Positions 24,888-33,887 of a stretch of DNA of 64,000 nucleotides are shown here, piece by piece. A program made the translations under genes and the position numbers. The stretch spans positions 1,226,829 to 1,290,828 of the forward strand of contig NZ_JAAMPJ010000001.1 in NCBI RefSeq assembly GCF_011067745.1, given 5' to 3'. Source of the DNA: Lentzea alba (GTDB lineage: Bacteria > Actinomycetota > Actinomycetes > Mycobacteriales > Pseudonocardiaceae). Position 1 is the stretch's first letter. Each line of letters starts with the position of its first letter. Below the pieces are notes generated by a model. It was given only the letters and a program-made list of their open reading frames with translations. It was not told the DNA's origin and searched no databases.

Positions 24888-26315
24888 ATGTGGGAATACG
24901 CCCCCGCGCCCGAGTCGCGGGACATCGCGAACCTCAAGCCGAACTACCGGATGTTCGTCGACGGCAAGTTCGTCGAGGGCACCGGCGAACCGCTCAAGAC
25001 CATCAACCCGGCCACCGAAGAGGTGCTGGCGGAGGTCTCGACCGCGTCGCAGTCCGATGTGGACACCGCGGTCAAGGCCGCCCGCAAGGCCTACGACCGC
25101 GTGTGGTCGAAGATGCCCGGCAGTGAGCGGGCCAAGTACATCTACCGGATCGCGCGGCAGATCCAGGAGCGCGGGCGCGAGCTCGCGGTGCTGGAGTCGC
25201 TCGACAACGGCAAGCCGATCAAGGAGTCGCGCGACGTCGACGTGCCCACGGCGGCGGCGCACTTCTTCTACCACGCGGGCTGGGCGGACAAGCTCGGCTA
25301 CGCGGGCTACGGGCCCGCCCCGTTGCCGCTCGGCGTTGCGGGACAGGTGATCCCGTGGAACTTCCCGCTGCTGATGGCCGCGTGGAAGATCGCACCCGCG
25401 CTCGCGTGCGGCAACACCGTCGTGCTGAAGCCGGCCGAGACCACGCCGCTCACGGCGTTGGTGCTGGCGGACATCATCCAGCAGTGCGACCTGCCGCCGG
25501 GTGTCGTCAACATCATCCCCGGCGCCGGTGACGTCGGTGCCTCGCTCGTCGAGCACCCGGACGTCAACAAGGTGGCGTTCACGGGGTCGACCGACGTCGG
25601 CAAGATCATTCAGCGCCAGCTGGCCGGGACGAACAAGAAGCTCACGCTGGAGCTGGGCGGCAAGGCCGCGAACATCGTGTTCGACGACGCGCCGCTCGAC
25701 CAGGCCGTCGAGGGCATCGTCAACGGCATCTTCTTCAACCAGGGCCACGTCTGCTGCGCCGGCAGCCGCCTGCTGGTGCAGGAATCCGTCGCCGACGAGG
25801 TGCTGGAGAAGCTGCAGGCCAGGATCAACACCCTGCGCGTCGGCGACCCGCTGGACAAGAACACCGACGTCGGCGCGATCAACTCGCGCGAGCAGCTCAC
25901 CAAGATCAAGGAGCTGACCGAGTCGGGCGAGGCCGAGGGCGCGCAGCGGTGGACGTCGTCCTGTCCGTTGCCGGACAAGGGTTTCTTCTTCGCGCCGACC
26001 GTCTTCTCGAACGTGTCGCAGGCGATGCGGATCGCCCGTGAGGAGATCTTCGGCCCGGTGCTGTCGGTGCTGACGTTCCGCACGCCGGAGGAGGCCGTGG
26101 CCAAGGCGAACAACACGCCGTACGGCCTGTCCGCCGGTGTGTGGACGGAGAAGGGCTCGCGCATTCTCTGGATGGCGCAACGGATGCGCGCCGGTGTGGT
26201 GTGGTCCAACACGTTCAACCGCTTCGACCCGACCGCCCCGTTCGGCGGGTACCAGGAGTCGGGCTTCGGCCGTGAGGGCGGCCGCACCGGTCTGGAGGCC
26301 TACCTCGATGTCTGA
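24888..26315 (+). CDS. Aldehyde dehydrogenase, catalytic member of the pair
   Basis: 475 aa. Full ALDH fold: cofactor-binding VIPWNFPLLMAAWKIAPAL and FTGSTDVGK, catalytic glutamate region LELGGKAAN (E255) and the catalytic Cys at GHVCCAGSR (C289/C290), then EEIFGPVLSVL and PFGGYQESGFGREGG. It oxidises an aldehyde with NAD(P); acetaldehyde from deoC is the likely substrate. The end overlaps the second ALDH-like gene by 8 nt. Confidence 0.92.
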   Translation: MWEYAPAPESRDIANLKPNYRMFVDGKFVEGTGEPLKTINPATEEVLAEVSTASQSDVDTAVKAARKAYDRVWSKMPGSERAKYIYRIARQIQERGRELAVLESLDNGKPIKESRDVDVPTAAAHFFYHAGWADKLGYAGYGPAPLPLGVAGQVIPWNFPLLMAAWKIAPALACGNTVVLKPAETTPLTALVLADIIQQCDLPPGVVNIIPGAGDVGASLVEHPDVNKVAFTGSTDVGKIIQRQLAGTNKKLTLELGGKAANIVFDDAPLDQAVEGIVNGIFFNQGHVCCAGSRLLVQESVADEVLEKLQARINTLRVGDPLDKNTDVGAINSREQLTKIKELTESGEAEGAQRWTSSCPLPDKGFFFAPTVFSNVSQAMRIAREEIFGPVLSVLTFRTPEEAVAKANNTPYGLSAGVWTEKGSRILWMAQRMRAGVVWSNTFNRFDPTAPFGGYQESGFGREGGRTGLEAYLDV

Positions 26316-27171
26316 TCGCGTCACGGTCGCGAAGACCTACAAGCTCTACATCGGCGGCGCCTTCCCGCGCTCCGAGTCCGGCCGCAGCTACCCGGTGACC
26401 GACTCGAAGGGCACCTTCCTCGCCAACGCCGCGCAGGGCTCCCGCAAGGACGCCCGGGACGCGGTCGCCGCCGCCCGCAAGGCTTTCGACAAGTGGTCCG
26501 GTGCCACCGCGTACAACCGCGGCCAGGTCCTGTACCGCGTGGCCGAGGTGCTGGAGGGCCGCCGCGAGCAGTTCATCAGCGAGGTCGCGGCTTCTGAAGG
26601 CGTGCAGCTGAAGAAGGCGCAGTCCATCGTGGACACCGCGATCGACCGCTGGGTCTGGTACGCGGGCTGGACGGACAAGATCGCGGCCGTGCTGGGTTCC
26701 GCGAACCCCGTCGCCGGGCCGTACTTCTCGTTCTCCACGCCGGAACCGACGGGCGTGGTGGCCGTGCTGGCACCGCAGCAGTCGTCGTTGCTGGGCCTGG
26801 TGTCGGTGATCGCCCCGGTGATCGCTTCCGGCAACACGGCGGTGGTCATCACCTCGCAGGACCGGCCGCTGCCCGCGATCACGCTGTCCGAGGTGCTCGC
26901 CACCAGCGACGTGCCGGGTGGCGTGGTCAACATCATCACCGGCCGCACCGCCGAGATCGCGCCGTGGCTCGCGTCGCACGCCGACGTGAACGCGCTCGAC
27001 CTCACCGGCGCACCGGAGTCGCTCCGCGAGGACCTGGAGCGGAGTGCGGCCGGCACGGTGAAACGCGTGCTGCGCAACAAGGTCAGCGAGGACTTCGCGG
27101 TCACGCCGGACATGTCGCGGCTGCGCGCCTACCTGGAGACGAAGACGGTCTGGCACCCCATGGGGGTGTAA
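26308..27171 (+). CDS. Short aldehyde dehydrogenase-family protein lacking the catalytic domain
   Basis: 287 aa, start at 26308 overlapping the previous gene by 8 nt. Only the N-terminal cofactor-domain part of the ALDH family is present (LYIGGAFPRSESGRSYPV, ALVRVAEVLEGR-like helices, GVVAVLAPQQSSLLGLV, ASGNTAVV, DVPGGVVNIITG). The glutamate and cysteine region is missing. It probably forms a non-catalytic partner of the full-length ALDH. It is not a simple frameshift remnant: it has its own start and is complete at the stop. From memory, a deoC-ALDH-short ALDH order recurs in actinobacteria. Confidence 0.85.
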   Translation: MSDRVTVAKTYKLYIGGAFPRSESGRSYPVTDSKGTFLANAAQGSRKDARDAVAAARKAFDKWSGATAYNRGQVLYRVAEVLEGRREQFISEVAASEGVQLKKAQSIVDTAIDRWVWYAGWTDKIAAVLGSANPVAGPYFSFSTPEPTGVVAVLAPQQSSLLGLVSVIAPVIASGNTAVVITSQDRPLPAITLSEVLATSDVPGGVVNIITGRTAEIAPWLASHADVNALDLTGAPESLREDLERSAAGTVKRVLRNKVSEDFAVTPDMSRLRAYLETKTVWHPMGV

Positions 27172-27175
27172 GCCA

Positions 27176-27382
27176 TCAGTCGGCGGCGTAGGCCTTGCCC
27201 TGCGCCGCCAGCTCCTCCCCGAGGATCCTGATCGACTTCGGGCCGATGCCGTGGATCTTCAGCAGCTCCTTCGCGGAGACCTTCGTGAGCGAGTCGAACG
27301 TCGTGTAGCCGTTCAACGCCAGCTCGCGGTTCGCGACCTTGCCGATGCTGCGCGGGAACTCCGTCGACGGGTGCTCGGACAT
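27176..27382 (-). CDS. Helix-hairpin-helix DNA-binding protein
   Basis: 68 aa, ATG at 27382. A tandem HhH unit: SIGKVANRELALNGYTTFDS and SAKELLKIHGIGPKSIRILG (hairpin GIGPKS), as in the RNA polymerase alpha C-terminal and Holliday-junction proteins. Nonspecific or structured DNA binding is expected. It begins 2 bp after the response regulator stop, so it may be cotranscribed with the two-component system. Confidence 0.75.
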   Translation of the reverse strand: MSEHPSTEFPRSIGKVANRELALNGYTTFDSLTKVSAKELLKIHGIGPKSIRILGEELAAQGKAYAAD

Positions 27383-27384
27383 GC

Positions 27385-28011
27385 TCAGGAGTTCACCAGA
27401 CCAGCGCGCCACGCCCAAGAGGCGATGCCGACCCGGTTGCGCACGTTGAGCTTCGTCTGCACGGACGCGAGGTGTGTCTTCACCGTCGACAGCGACAGGA
27501 AGAGCTCCGACGCGATCTCCTGGTTGCTGAGCCCGCGCGCCACCTCGCGCACGACGTCCTGCTCGCGTGCGGTCAGCAGCCCGAGGTCGGGGCGCTCGGC
27601 CGGCCGGGCGAAGTGCTCCAGCATCCGCACGGTGACCTGGGGCGATATCAGCGCGTTGCCCTGCGCCGCCGCCCGCACCGCCTCGACCAGCAACGCCGGT
27701 CCCGCGTCCTTGGTCAGGAAGCCGGAAGCGCCGTTCTCCAACGCCGTGTGCACGTACTCGTCCAGGTCGAACGTCGTCACCACGACGACCTTGGTCGTGG
27801 GCGAGAGCTTCTTGGTGACCTCGAGGCCGTCCAGGCCGGGCATGCGGATGTCGAGCAGCGCCACGTCCGGCTTGAGCTCGCGGGCGGCGGTGACGGCCGA
27901 GATGCCGTCGGGCACGTCCGCGACCACGGTGATGTCCGGTTGCTTCTCCAGGATCATCCGGAAACCGACGCGGACCATCTCCTGGTCGTCGGCGATGAGA
28001 ACCGAGATCAC
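27385..28011 (-). CDS. NarL/FixJ-family response regulator
   Basis: 208 aa. Receiver domain with phosphoacceptor D54 (VALLDIRMPG), conserved acidic pair at ADDQ, K at LTKDAG. C-terminal LuxR-type HTH (LTAREQDVVREVARGLSNQE, then LSTVKTHLASVQTKL). The start overlaps the kinase stop by ATGA. It probably controls the divergent ABC exporter operon, the common arrangement for antimicrobial or envelope-stress detox modules. Confidence 0.94.
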   Translation of the reverse strand: MISVLIADDQEMVRVGFRMILEKQPDITVVADVPDGISAVTAARELKPDVALLDIRMPGLDGLEVTKKLSPTTKVVVVTTFDLDEYVHTALENGASGFLTKDAGPALLVEAVRAAAQGNALISPQVTVRMLEHFARPAERPDLGLLTAREQDVVREVARGLSNQEIASELFLSLSTVKTHLASVQTKLNVRNRVGIASWAWRAGLVNS

Positions 28012-29138
28012 TTCGTCCCTTCCAGGGGTAGCTCGGCGAGCACCTGCCAGCCGTTCTCACGCGGGCCCGCCGAGAACAGGCCGCCGAGCAGGTCGACCCG
28101 CTCACGCATGCCTACGAGACCGTATCCGCCCTGGTTCAGCTCGCCAGGCCGGCCGTCGTCGGCGACGACCACGCGCAGCGCGCCGCCCTGCGTCCGGGAG
28201 ATCTCCACGTCGATCATCGTCGGGGACTGGGCGTGTTTGTGCACGTTCGTGAGCGACTCCTGGACCAGGCGCAACACCGAACGGCCGAGCTCAGGCGGCA
28301 CCTCGTCGGGCAGGTCGATGCGCAGCCGTGTCTCGAAGCCGAGCTCACGGGTGCGTTCGACGGTCGAGATGACGTCGGCGGCCAGGTCGGTCGTGGCGAC
28401 CTCGTTCTCGCCCTGACGCAGGGTGCCGACCATCCGCCGCATCGCGCCCAGCGCTTCCGTGCCCGATCGGACGATGCCCGGCAGCAACCTGTGGGCGGCG
28501 CGCGGGTCGTCGTCGGAGACCTCCAGCGCGGCCTGGGCCTGCACGAGCATGCCCGTCACGTGGTGGGCGACCACGTCGTGCAGCTCGCGGGCCAGCGCGA
28601 TCCGCTCCTCCTTCTGGGCGTCGGTGACGGCGGCCGCGATGAGCCGGCCGCTCTCGGTGTCGCGGGCGCGGAAGTACAGACCGATGCCGACGGCGCCGAA
28701 GCCCAGGACCAGCGAGCCCAGCATCTCGTTGTAGTTGCTCGACGAGATCCAGTTGTCGCGGACGATCGCGGCGAAGAAGCTCACGGCCATCAGCGAGCCG
28801 ACCGACCAGGTGGCGGCGCGACGCGGTTCCTCGCGCACGATGACCGCGGTCAGGACCAGGCACGCGGCGGTCTCGGCGACGGTCAGCGGGCTCAGCAGCG
28901 TCGGCAGGTTCACGTTGAACAGCCGGAAGATGAACGACGACACGAAGATCGACGTCACCGTCACCGGGATGGCGAAGGCACGTGACTTGAACGACGTGAC
29001 GGCCGCGATGCACGGTGGCACGCTCAGCAGCCAGACCAGCGCCTCGGCGCTGCCCGGCCCGTTCATGAGCACGAGCTCGCCGAGCATCAGCAGCGCGAGA
29101 GCGGCGGCGATCGGCCATTGGCCCCGATGACTGTCCAC
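28008..29138 (-). CDS. Membrane sensor histidine kinase (HisKA_3 type)
   Basis: 376 aa from the GTG at 29138; upstream in-frame codons look non-coding. Four to five transmembrane helices in the first 160 residues, then the phosphoacceptor region EERIALARELHDVVAHHVTG with H187, and a HATPase_c domain (QESLTNVHKH, VVVADDGRPGEL, GYGLVGMRERV). No large extracellular domain, so the signal is probably sensed in the membrane, possibly through the adjacent ABC transporter. It is divergent from that transporter with about 108 bp between starts. Confidence 0.92.
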   Translation of the reverse strand: MDSHRGQWPIAAALALLMLGELVLMNGPGSAEALVWLLSVPPCIAAVTSFKSRAFAIPVTVTSIFVSSFIFRLFNVNLPTLLSPLTVAETAACLVLTAVIVREEPRRAATWSVGSLMAVSFFAAIVRDNWISSSNYNEMLGSLVLGFGAVGIGLYFRARDTESGRLIAAAVTDAQKEERIALARELHDVVAHHVTGMLVQAQAALEVSDDDPRAAHRLLPGIVRSGTEALGAMRRMVGTLRQGENEVATTDLAADVISTVERTRELGFETRLRIDLPDEVPPELGRSVLRLVQESLTNVHKHAQSPTMIDVEISRTQGGALRVVVADDGRPGELNQGGYGLVGMRERVDLLGGLFSAGPRENGWQVLAELPLEGTK

Positions 29139-29246
29139 GGCAGACAACGGTAGGACCACCACACCTCTCCGGCCTCGGTCATCCGGCTGATCCGGTGTGT
29201 CGTCAAGGCTGAGGTTTTCGCCGCGCGCACCCGGCACGGTGAAGAC

Positions 29247-29936
29247 ATGAATTCGGTTCTGGCCGCTCGTGGCCTGGTCAAGACCTACGGCGACGTGCAC
29301 GCCCTCGCCGGGGTGGACATCGACATCTCCGCCGGGGACGTGCTGGCCGTCGTCGGTCCGTCCGGTTCCGGCAAGACGACGCTGCTGCACGTGCTGTCCG
29401 GCATCCTGCGCGCCGACGGCGGCGAGGTGTTCCTCGACGGGCGCGCGATCGGTGAACTGAACGAGACAGGACGCAGCGAGCTGCGGCGCACGGCGTTCGG
29501 GTTCGTGTTCCAGTCGGGCATGCTCGTCGCCGAGCTGACCGCCGAGGAGAACGCGGCCCTGCCGATGCTGCTCGCCGGTCGTTCGCGCGAGGAGTCGCTC
29601 GGCGCGGCCCGGCTGTGGCTCTCGCGGCTCGGGTTGCAGGGTCTGGAGAAGCGGCGGCCGGGAGAGCTGTCCGGTGGGCAGGCGCAACGGGTGGCGATCG
29701 CGCGCGCCCTGGCGCACCGGCCGCGGGTGATCTTCGCCGACGAACCGACCGGCGCCCTGGACACGCGCACCGGCCAGGAGATGATGACCGCCCTGCTGCA
29801 GGCGGCGGAGGAGACCGACGCGGCCGTCGTGATCGTCACGCACGACAAGGCGATCGCGGACCGCGCGCTGCGAGTCGTGGAGATCCAGGACGGCCGGATC
29901 GCGCCCAAGATGATCGAACAGGCGGTGTCCGCGTGA
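29247..29936 (+). CDS. ABC transporter ATP-binding protein (MacB/LolD type)
   Basis: 229 aa. Walker A GPSGSGKTT, Q-loop FVFQSGM, signature LSGGQAQRVAIARAL, Walker B VIFADEPTGALD and H-loop VIVTHD. The MacB/LolD type pairs with FtsX-like permeases and performs mechanotransmission or extrusion of peptides and antibiotics. It is coupled to its permease by a GTGA overlap. Confidence 0.95.
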   Translation: MNSVLAARGLVKTYGDVHALAGVDIDISAGDVLAVVGPSGSGKTTLLHVLSGILRADGGEVFLDGRAIGELNETGRSELRRTAFGFVFQSGMLVAELTAEENAALPMLLAGRSREESLGAARLWLSRLGLQGLEKRRPGELSGGQAQRVAIARALAHRPRVIFADEPTGALDTRTGQEMMTALLQAAEETDAAVVIVTHDKAIADRALRVVEIQDGRIAPKMIEQAVSA

Positions 29937-32119
29937 GGATCGCTCTCGCGGTGCTGCGCCGGGACCGCCGCAGCCAGGTCGCCACCGTGCTGGTCGCGCT
30001 CGGCGTGATGATCGCGGTGTCGCTGGTGCTGTGGCTCGTCGCCGCACCGAACGGACTGCAGGCGCGAGCCGACCGCACGGCGTGGCGCGAGATCATGGGC
30101 GGAGGCCAGAACGGCACGATCTCCGTTGCGGCGAACCGGGATTCGTTCGACGGCAAGCTCATCGAACGGTTCGACGTCGCCCGTCTCAAGCCGGACACCG
30201 TGCCGGTGGCGAAGGGGATCACCAAGTATCCCGAGGCGGGCGAGGTGCTGTTGTCCCCCGCGCTCGCCGACCTCGTCCGCGGCACGCCCGCGGAGAAGCT
30301 CGGCAACCGCTTCCCCGGCACGCAGATCGGCTTGCTGGGGCCGGAAGCGCTGAAGTTCCCCGGCGAACTCGTCGCGATCGTCGGCCAGGAGAAGGTCGCG
30401 AACGGCTATCCGGCGCCCGGACTGCAAGGCGGCGCCGGTTCGTACCGCGACGACTACCACGGCATGCTCTACCTGCTCACCCGCGTCGGACTCGTGGTGC
30501 TCGTCGTGCCGTGTCTCGTGCTGGTCGCCTCGGCCGCCCGGCTGACGGCGGCGAAGCGGGAGCGGAGGCTCGCCGCGTTGCGGCTCGCCGGTGCCAGCCC
30601 GCGCCAGGTCGTGGTCATGACGGCCGTGGAGACGGCGGTCGGCGCGGTCGTCGGCAGCGTGCTGGGCGTGCTGCTGGCCCAGCCGTTCAGCCACATCACC
30701 GCGATGATCCCGTGGGAGGGCGGCACCTGGTATCCGGGCGACTTCGTGCCCTCGCCCGCGGTCGTGGTGGCGGTGGCCGTGCTGGCACCGGTGCTGGTCA
30801 TCGCGGCGGCGATCATGGGGTTGCGGCGGGTGGTGAACCGGCCGCTCGCCGCCGAGGAGAAGCGCAAGGTGCGGTCGTGGCGGTTGCTGATGATCGCCGG
30901 AGCGATGGGCGTGTTCTTCCTGGGCATCACGTACGCGCAGGCGACCAGCGGCGACAGCCAGTTCACCGTGGTGCTCCTCGGTCTCGGCGCGGTGGCGTTC
31001 GCGCTGGTGCTGGCGGGACCGGTGATGACGGCGTGGGTCGGCCGGTTCTTCGTCGGGCGGTGGCGCAAGCCGTCGACGTTGCTGGCGGGACGACGGCTGG
31101 CCGGTGATCCGGTGGCGGCGTTCCGGGGCTCGGCCGGTGTGGTGATCGCCGTGTTCACCGGCTCCATGGCGCTGACCATGTTGCCGGGACTGGAAAGTCA
31201 GGTGCCGTACCGCGACGGCACGTGGAAGACGGACGCGATCGTCGCGGAGGACGTGGCGCACGACGTCACGCCGTTGCGCCTGCAGACCTCGGCGCCGATC
31301 GTCACGATGCTGAACGGCACGGTGAGCACCGGCAAGGACAGCGACTACGGGACGTACGTGATCGTCGGCAAGTGCACTGACGTCGCGCAGGTGCTGAACG
31401 GACTGACGTGCAAGCCCGGACCGGCCGTGTACTCGTACTCGGAGCTGAACGGCGACGTGTTCAGGTCGACCGGCCCGCACGACGTCGTCACGTCCAAGCT
31501 GCCCGCGCGGTACGAAACCCGGCCGTTCCAGTCCCACGGCCGGATCAGCGGGGTGATCGATCCGGAACTGCTGCCGGGGATCGAGGGCGAGGTGTCGATG
31601 GTCGGCGTGCCGACGACACCGGACAACCGCGACGCCGTGCACACCGCGTTGATCGGCACGCTGCCGGGTGTCCGGCTGATCGACGGCGAGCAGCGCGAAC
31701 TGTGGGGCGGCACGCTGATGGACGACCTGCAGCGCGCCACGATCATCGGGCTCTCGATCGCGGCGGTGCTCGGCGGCATCGGTGCCGGGGTGGCCGCGGC
31801 CGGGTCGGTGATCGACCGCAGGCGCACGTTCGGCGCGTTGATCGCGGCCGGCACACCAATTCGTGTGCTCGGTCACGCATTGCGCCGCGAAGTGATGTTG
31901 CCGGTGTTCGCCGTCACAATCGCGGCGTGCGGCGCGGGAATTGTCGTGGGCGTTGGACTGCTCTCGCTGGCGCGCGGTTTGGTGGGCCGCGGTGAAATGC
32001 CGATCACGCCGTGGGTGCTCGCTCCGGTGGCCGTCGGCATGGTGGTCGCGCTGGTGGCAGCCCTGGCGTGCGGTCCGGTACTACGGGGGATCAGCCCACG
32101 GGATTACGCGGCCGAGTAG
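29933..32119 (+). CDS. FtsX-like ABC permease
   Basis: 728 aa, GTG start overlapping the ATPase stop. One N-terminal transmembrane helix, an extracellular domain (about 40-175), a first FtsX domain with three helices (LLTRVGLVVLVVPCLVLVAS onward), a central group of four helices, a second extracellular domain (about 395-565) and a second FtsX domain (IIGLSIAAVLGGIGAGVAAA onward). Two FtsX units in one chain make the functional permease a single polypeptide. The substrate is unknown; the divergent two-component system suggests an envelope-active compound. Confidence 0.9.
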   Translation: MRIALAVLRRDRRSQVATVLVALGVMIAVSLVLWLVAAPNGLQARADRTAWREIMGGGQNGTISVAANRDSFDGKLIERFDVARLKPDTVPVAKGITKYPEAGEVLLSPALADLVRGTPAEKLGNRFPGTQIGLLGPEALKFPGELVAIVGQEKVANGYPAPGLQGGAGSYRDDYHGMLYLLTRVGLVVLVVPCLVLVASAARLTAAKRERRLAALRLAGASPRQVVVMTAVETAVGAVVGSVLGVLLAQPFSHITAMIPWEGGTWYPGDFVPSPAVVVAVAVLAPVLVIAAAIMGLRRVVNRPLAAEEKRKVRSWRLLMIAGAMGVFFLGITYAQATSGDSQFTVVLLGLGAVAFALVLAGPVMTAWVGRFFVGRWRKPSTLLAGRRLAGDPVAAFRGSAGVVIAVFTGSMALTMLPGLESQVPYRDGTWKTDAIVAEDVAHDVTPLRLQTSAPIVTMLNGTVSTGKDSDYGTYVIVGKCTDVAQVLNGLTCKPGPAVYSYSELNGDVFRSTGPHDVVTSKLPARYETRPFQSHGRISGVIDPELLPGIEGEVSMVGVPTTPDNRDAVHTALIGTLPGVRLIDGEQRELWGGTLMDDLQRATIIGLSIAAVLGGIGAGVAAAGSVIDRRRTFGALIAAGTPIRVLGHALRREVMLPVFAVTIAACGAGIVVGVGLLSLARGLVGRGEMPITPWVLAPVAVGMVVALVAALACGPVLRGISPRDYAAE

Positions 32120-32148
32120 CACTCGGCCGGAAGTACGAGGACGGAACT

Positions 32149-32182
32149 GGCCCTCAGCGCGATGTGCGCCGAGGGCCTTTTT
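32149..32182 (+). terminator. Intrinsic terminator after the ABC operon
   Basis: GGCCCTC (32149-32155) pairs with GAGGGCC (32171-32177), with an inner GCGC/GCGC pairing, followed by a T run at 32178-32182. A second perfect 9-bp hairpin spans the permease stop codon at 32109-32129. Confidence 0.8.
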
Positions 32183-32196
32183 CTTAGTTTTGATTC

Positions 32197-32721
32197 ATGA
32201 CGAATGCACAGCTCGCGAGCATCCAGTGGGGCCTTTTCCTGTCGGTCGTCTTCCTGCTCCCGCAGCTGTTCTTCCGTCAGCTGACTTTCCGCAGTGCCAC
32301 CGTCACCACCTACGCGAGCATGCTGTTCGCCGCGACGTTCCTGCCGATGCAGACCGTCCCGCCGCGTCAGGCCGTGCAGCTGGTGCCGTTCCAGTGGATC
32401 GCCGACACCTTCCGCGACGGGCAGATCGCGTTCGACCAGATGACGTTGAACGTGCTGATGTTCGTGCCGCTGGGCGCGATGCTGATGTTCTGGGGCCGTC
32501 GTTCGATCGGCCAGGCCGCGTTGATCGGGTACGGCGTCTCGCTGGCGATCGAGGGCTCGCAGCTGATCTGGGCCAACCGGATCTTCGACGTCGACGACCT
32601 GATCACCAACACCGCCGGCACCGCGCTCGGCTGGCTCGGCGCGCTGACCGCCGTGAAGGTGTACGCCCGCGTGAAGACCGCCGCCGCGGTGCCGCAGCGC
32701 TCGCTCGCCTCCGCGAGGTAG
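32197..32721 (+). CDS. VanZ-family membrane protein
   Basis: 174 aa. Five predicted transmembrane helices and the VanZ signature pattern: PFQWIADTF near 60, NVLMFVPLGAML, AIEGSQLIW and FDVDDLITNTAGTALGW (conserved D-D-N pattern). The VanZ family is linked to low-level teicoplanin resistance and cell-envelope phenotypes, biochemical role unclear. It stands alone after the ABC terminator. Confidence 0.88.
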   Translation: MTNAQLASIQWGLFLSVVFLLPQLFFRQLTFRSATVTTYASMLFAATFLPMQTVPPRQAVQLVPFQWIADTFRDGQIAFDQMTLNVLMFVPLGAMLMFWGRRSIGQAALIGYGVSLAIEGSQLIWANRIFDVDDLITNTAGTALGWLGALTAVKVYARVKTAAAVPQRSLASAR

Positions 32722-32769
32722 CAGGAATCCAGCAGGGTTCCGGCAGGTCCGGCCGCACATCGTGGGGCC

Positions 32770-33228
32770 ATGAGAATCATGAAGCTGATCGCCGGAACGA
32801 CCGCCGCCTTTCTCGGGCTGAGCCTCACGATGGCCGGAACGGCCTCGGCCGCGGCCGGCACCTGGGTGCCGTACGGCAACGACAACCCGATCATCGGCAG
32901 CCCGGCCACGTGGAAGTGCGCCGGCAGCCGGACCGTCGCCACGAACGTGATCGCACAGGTCTGCGCGATCAGGTCGAAAAGCGGCGGCTCGGTCCAAGGG
33001 GCGGTGATCGTGCGCAACAACAGGTCCGGCCTCTTCTCCACGACGGCGGAGATGGACCTGCAGGACGTGAACTCCGGCAGCGAACTGGGCCTGTGGTCCT
33101 GCGCGTCGTCGGGGATCGCCGCGAACTCGTGGTCGGTGTGCTTCGGCAAGACCATCGCCTGGGGTCAGACGGTCAACTCGGCCGGCTGGGCCAAGGGCGT
33201 GTACCTGGGCATCTCGGGCAACGTCTGA
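32770..33228 (+). CDS. Secreted small protein with signal peptide, unknown function
   Basis: 152 aa. MRIMKLIAGTTAAFLGLSL then cleavage after ASA; mature part of about 125 residues, rich in Gly, Ser and Asn, with four cysteines (K-C-A, V-C-A, W-S-C-A, V-C-F), probably two disulfides. No catalytic motif recognised. An in-frame ATG at 32779 is also possible. A hairpin follows the stop. Confidence 0.7.
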   Translation: MRIMKLIAGTTAAFLGLSLTMAGTASAAAGTWVPYGNDNPIIGSPATWKCAGSRTVATNVIAQVCAIRSKSGGSVQGAVIVRNNRSGLFSTTAEMDLQDVNSGSELGLWSCASSGIAANSWSVCFGKTIAWGQTVNSAGWAKGVYLGISGNV

Positions 33229-33235
33229 TCGTTCA

Positions 33236-33267
33236 CCCGGCGGCGTGAAGCAACGCGCGCCGCCGGG
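33236..33267. terminator. 10-bp hairpin downstream of secreted-protein gene
   Basis: CCCGGCGGCG pairs with CGCCGCCGGG around a 12-nt loop, 7 bp after the stop and just before the next gene's start. Confidence 0.6.
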
Positions 33268-33281
33268 CCGGCCGCTCGATC

Positions 33282-33887
33282 ATGGCGGCCATGAAGTTCG
33301 TGGAGGCGTTCAGCATCCTCGTCGCCGTGGTCGGCCCGCCGAAGATCCTCCTGGCGTTCCTGATGGACACCGAGGGCGCCGACTCCCGCACGCGCTGGCG
33401 GGTGGCGTTGACCTCCACCGCGATCGCGCTGGGCGTCGGCCTGTTCGTCGTGGTGGCCGGACGGGCGTTGCTCTCGATCTTCCACATCAGCGAGGGCGCG
33501 CTGTACCTGGCGAGCGGCGTCATCCTTTTCGTGCACGCTCTCGATCTCGTGCTCGGCCGCAAACAGGAGCCGACGCACGACGAGACGCGCGGCACCCACG
33601 AGTTGGCCACCGCCTACTACGCGAACCCCGTGGCGCTGGCCTACCTGTTCCTGCTCTCGGACACGAAGTCGGTCGAGACGACGTTCGTGCTGGCCGGCGG
33701 GTTCGCCGCGGTGATCGCGCTCGACCTGGCTGCGATCGCCGTGCTCGGCATCGCGATGCGCTGGGTGAAGATGACCTATGCCTGGGTGCTCGTGCGGGTC
33801 CTCGGCGTCCTGCTGGCCGCGCTGGGCGTCGACCAGATCATCGAGGGCCTCATCTCGCTGGGCATCCTCGAACGCGCGGTCAGCTAG
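33282..33887 (+). CDS. MarC-family integral membrane protein
   Basis: 201 aa. Six transmembrane helices in two triplets; family landmarks are the N-terminal EAFSILVAVVGPPKILLAF, the middle ISEGALYLASGVILFVHAL and the C-terminal VLVRVLGVLLAALGVDQIIE. MarC proteins (UPF0056/NAAT) have no firmly known substrate. An in-frame ATG at 33291 is an alternative start. The 3' end overlaps the convergent SMI1/KNR4 gene by 8 nt. Confidence 0.75.
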   Translation: MAAMKFVEAFSILVAVVGPPKILLAFLMDTEGADSRTRWRVALTSTAIALGVGLFVVVAGRALLSIFHISEGALYLASGVILFVHALDLVLGRKQEPTHDETRGTHELATAYYANPVALAYLFLLSDTKSVETTFVLAGGFAAVIALDLAAIAVLGIAMRWVKMTYAWVLVRVLGVLLAALGVDQIIEGLISLGILERAVS

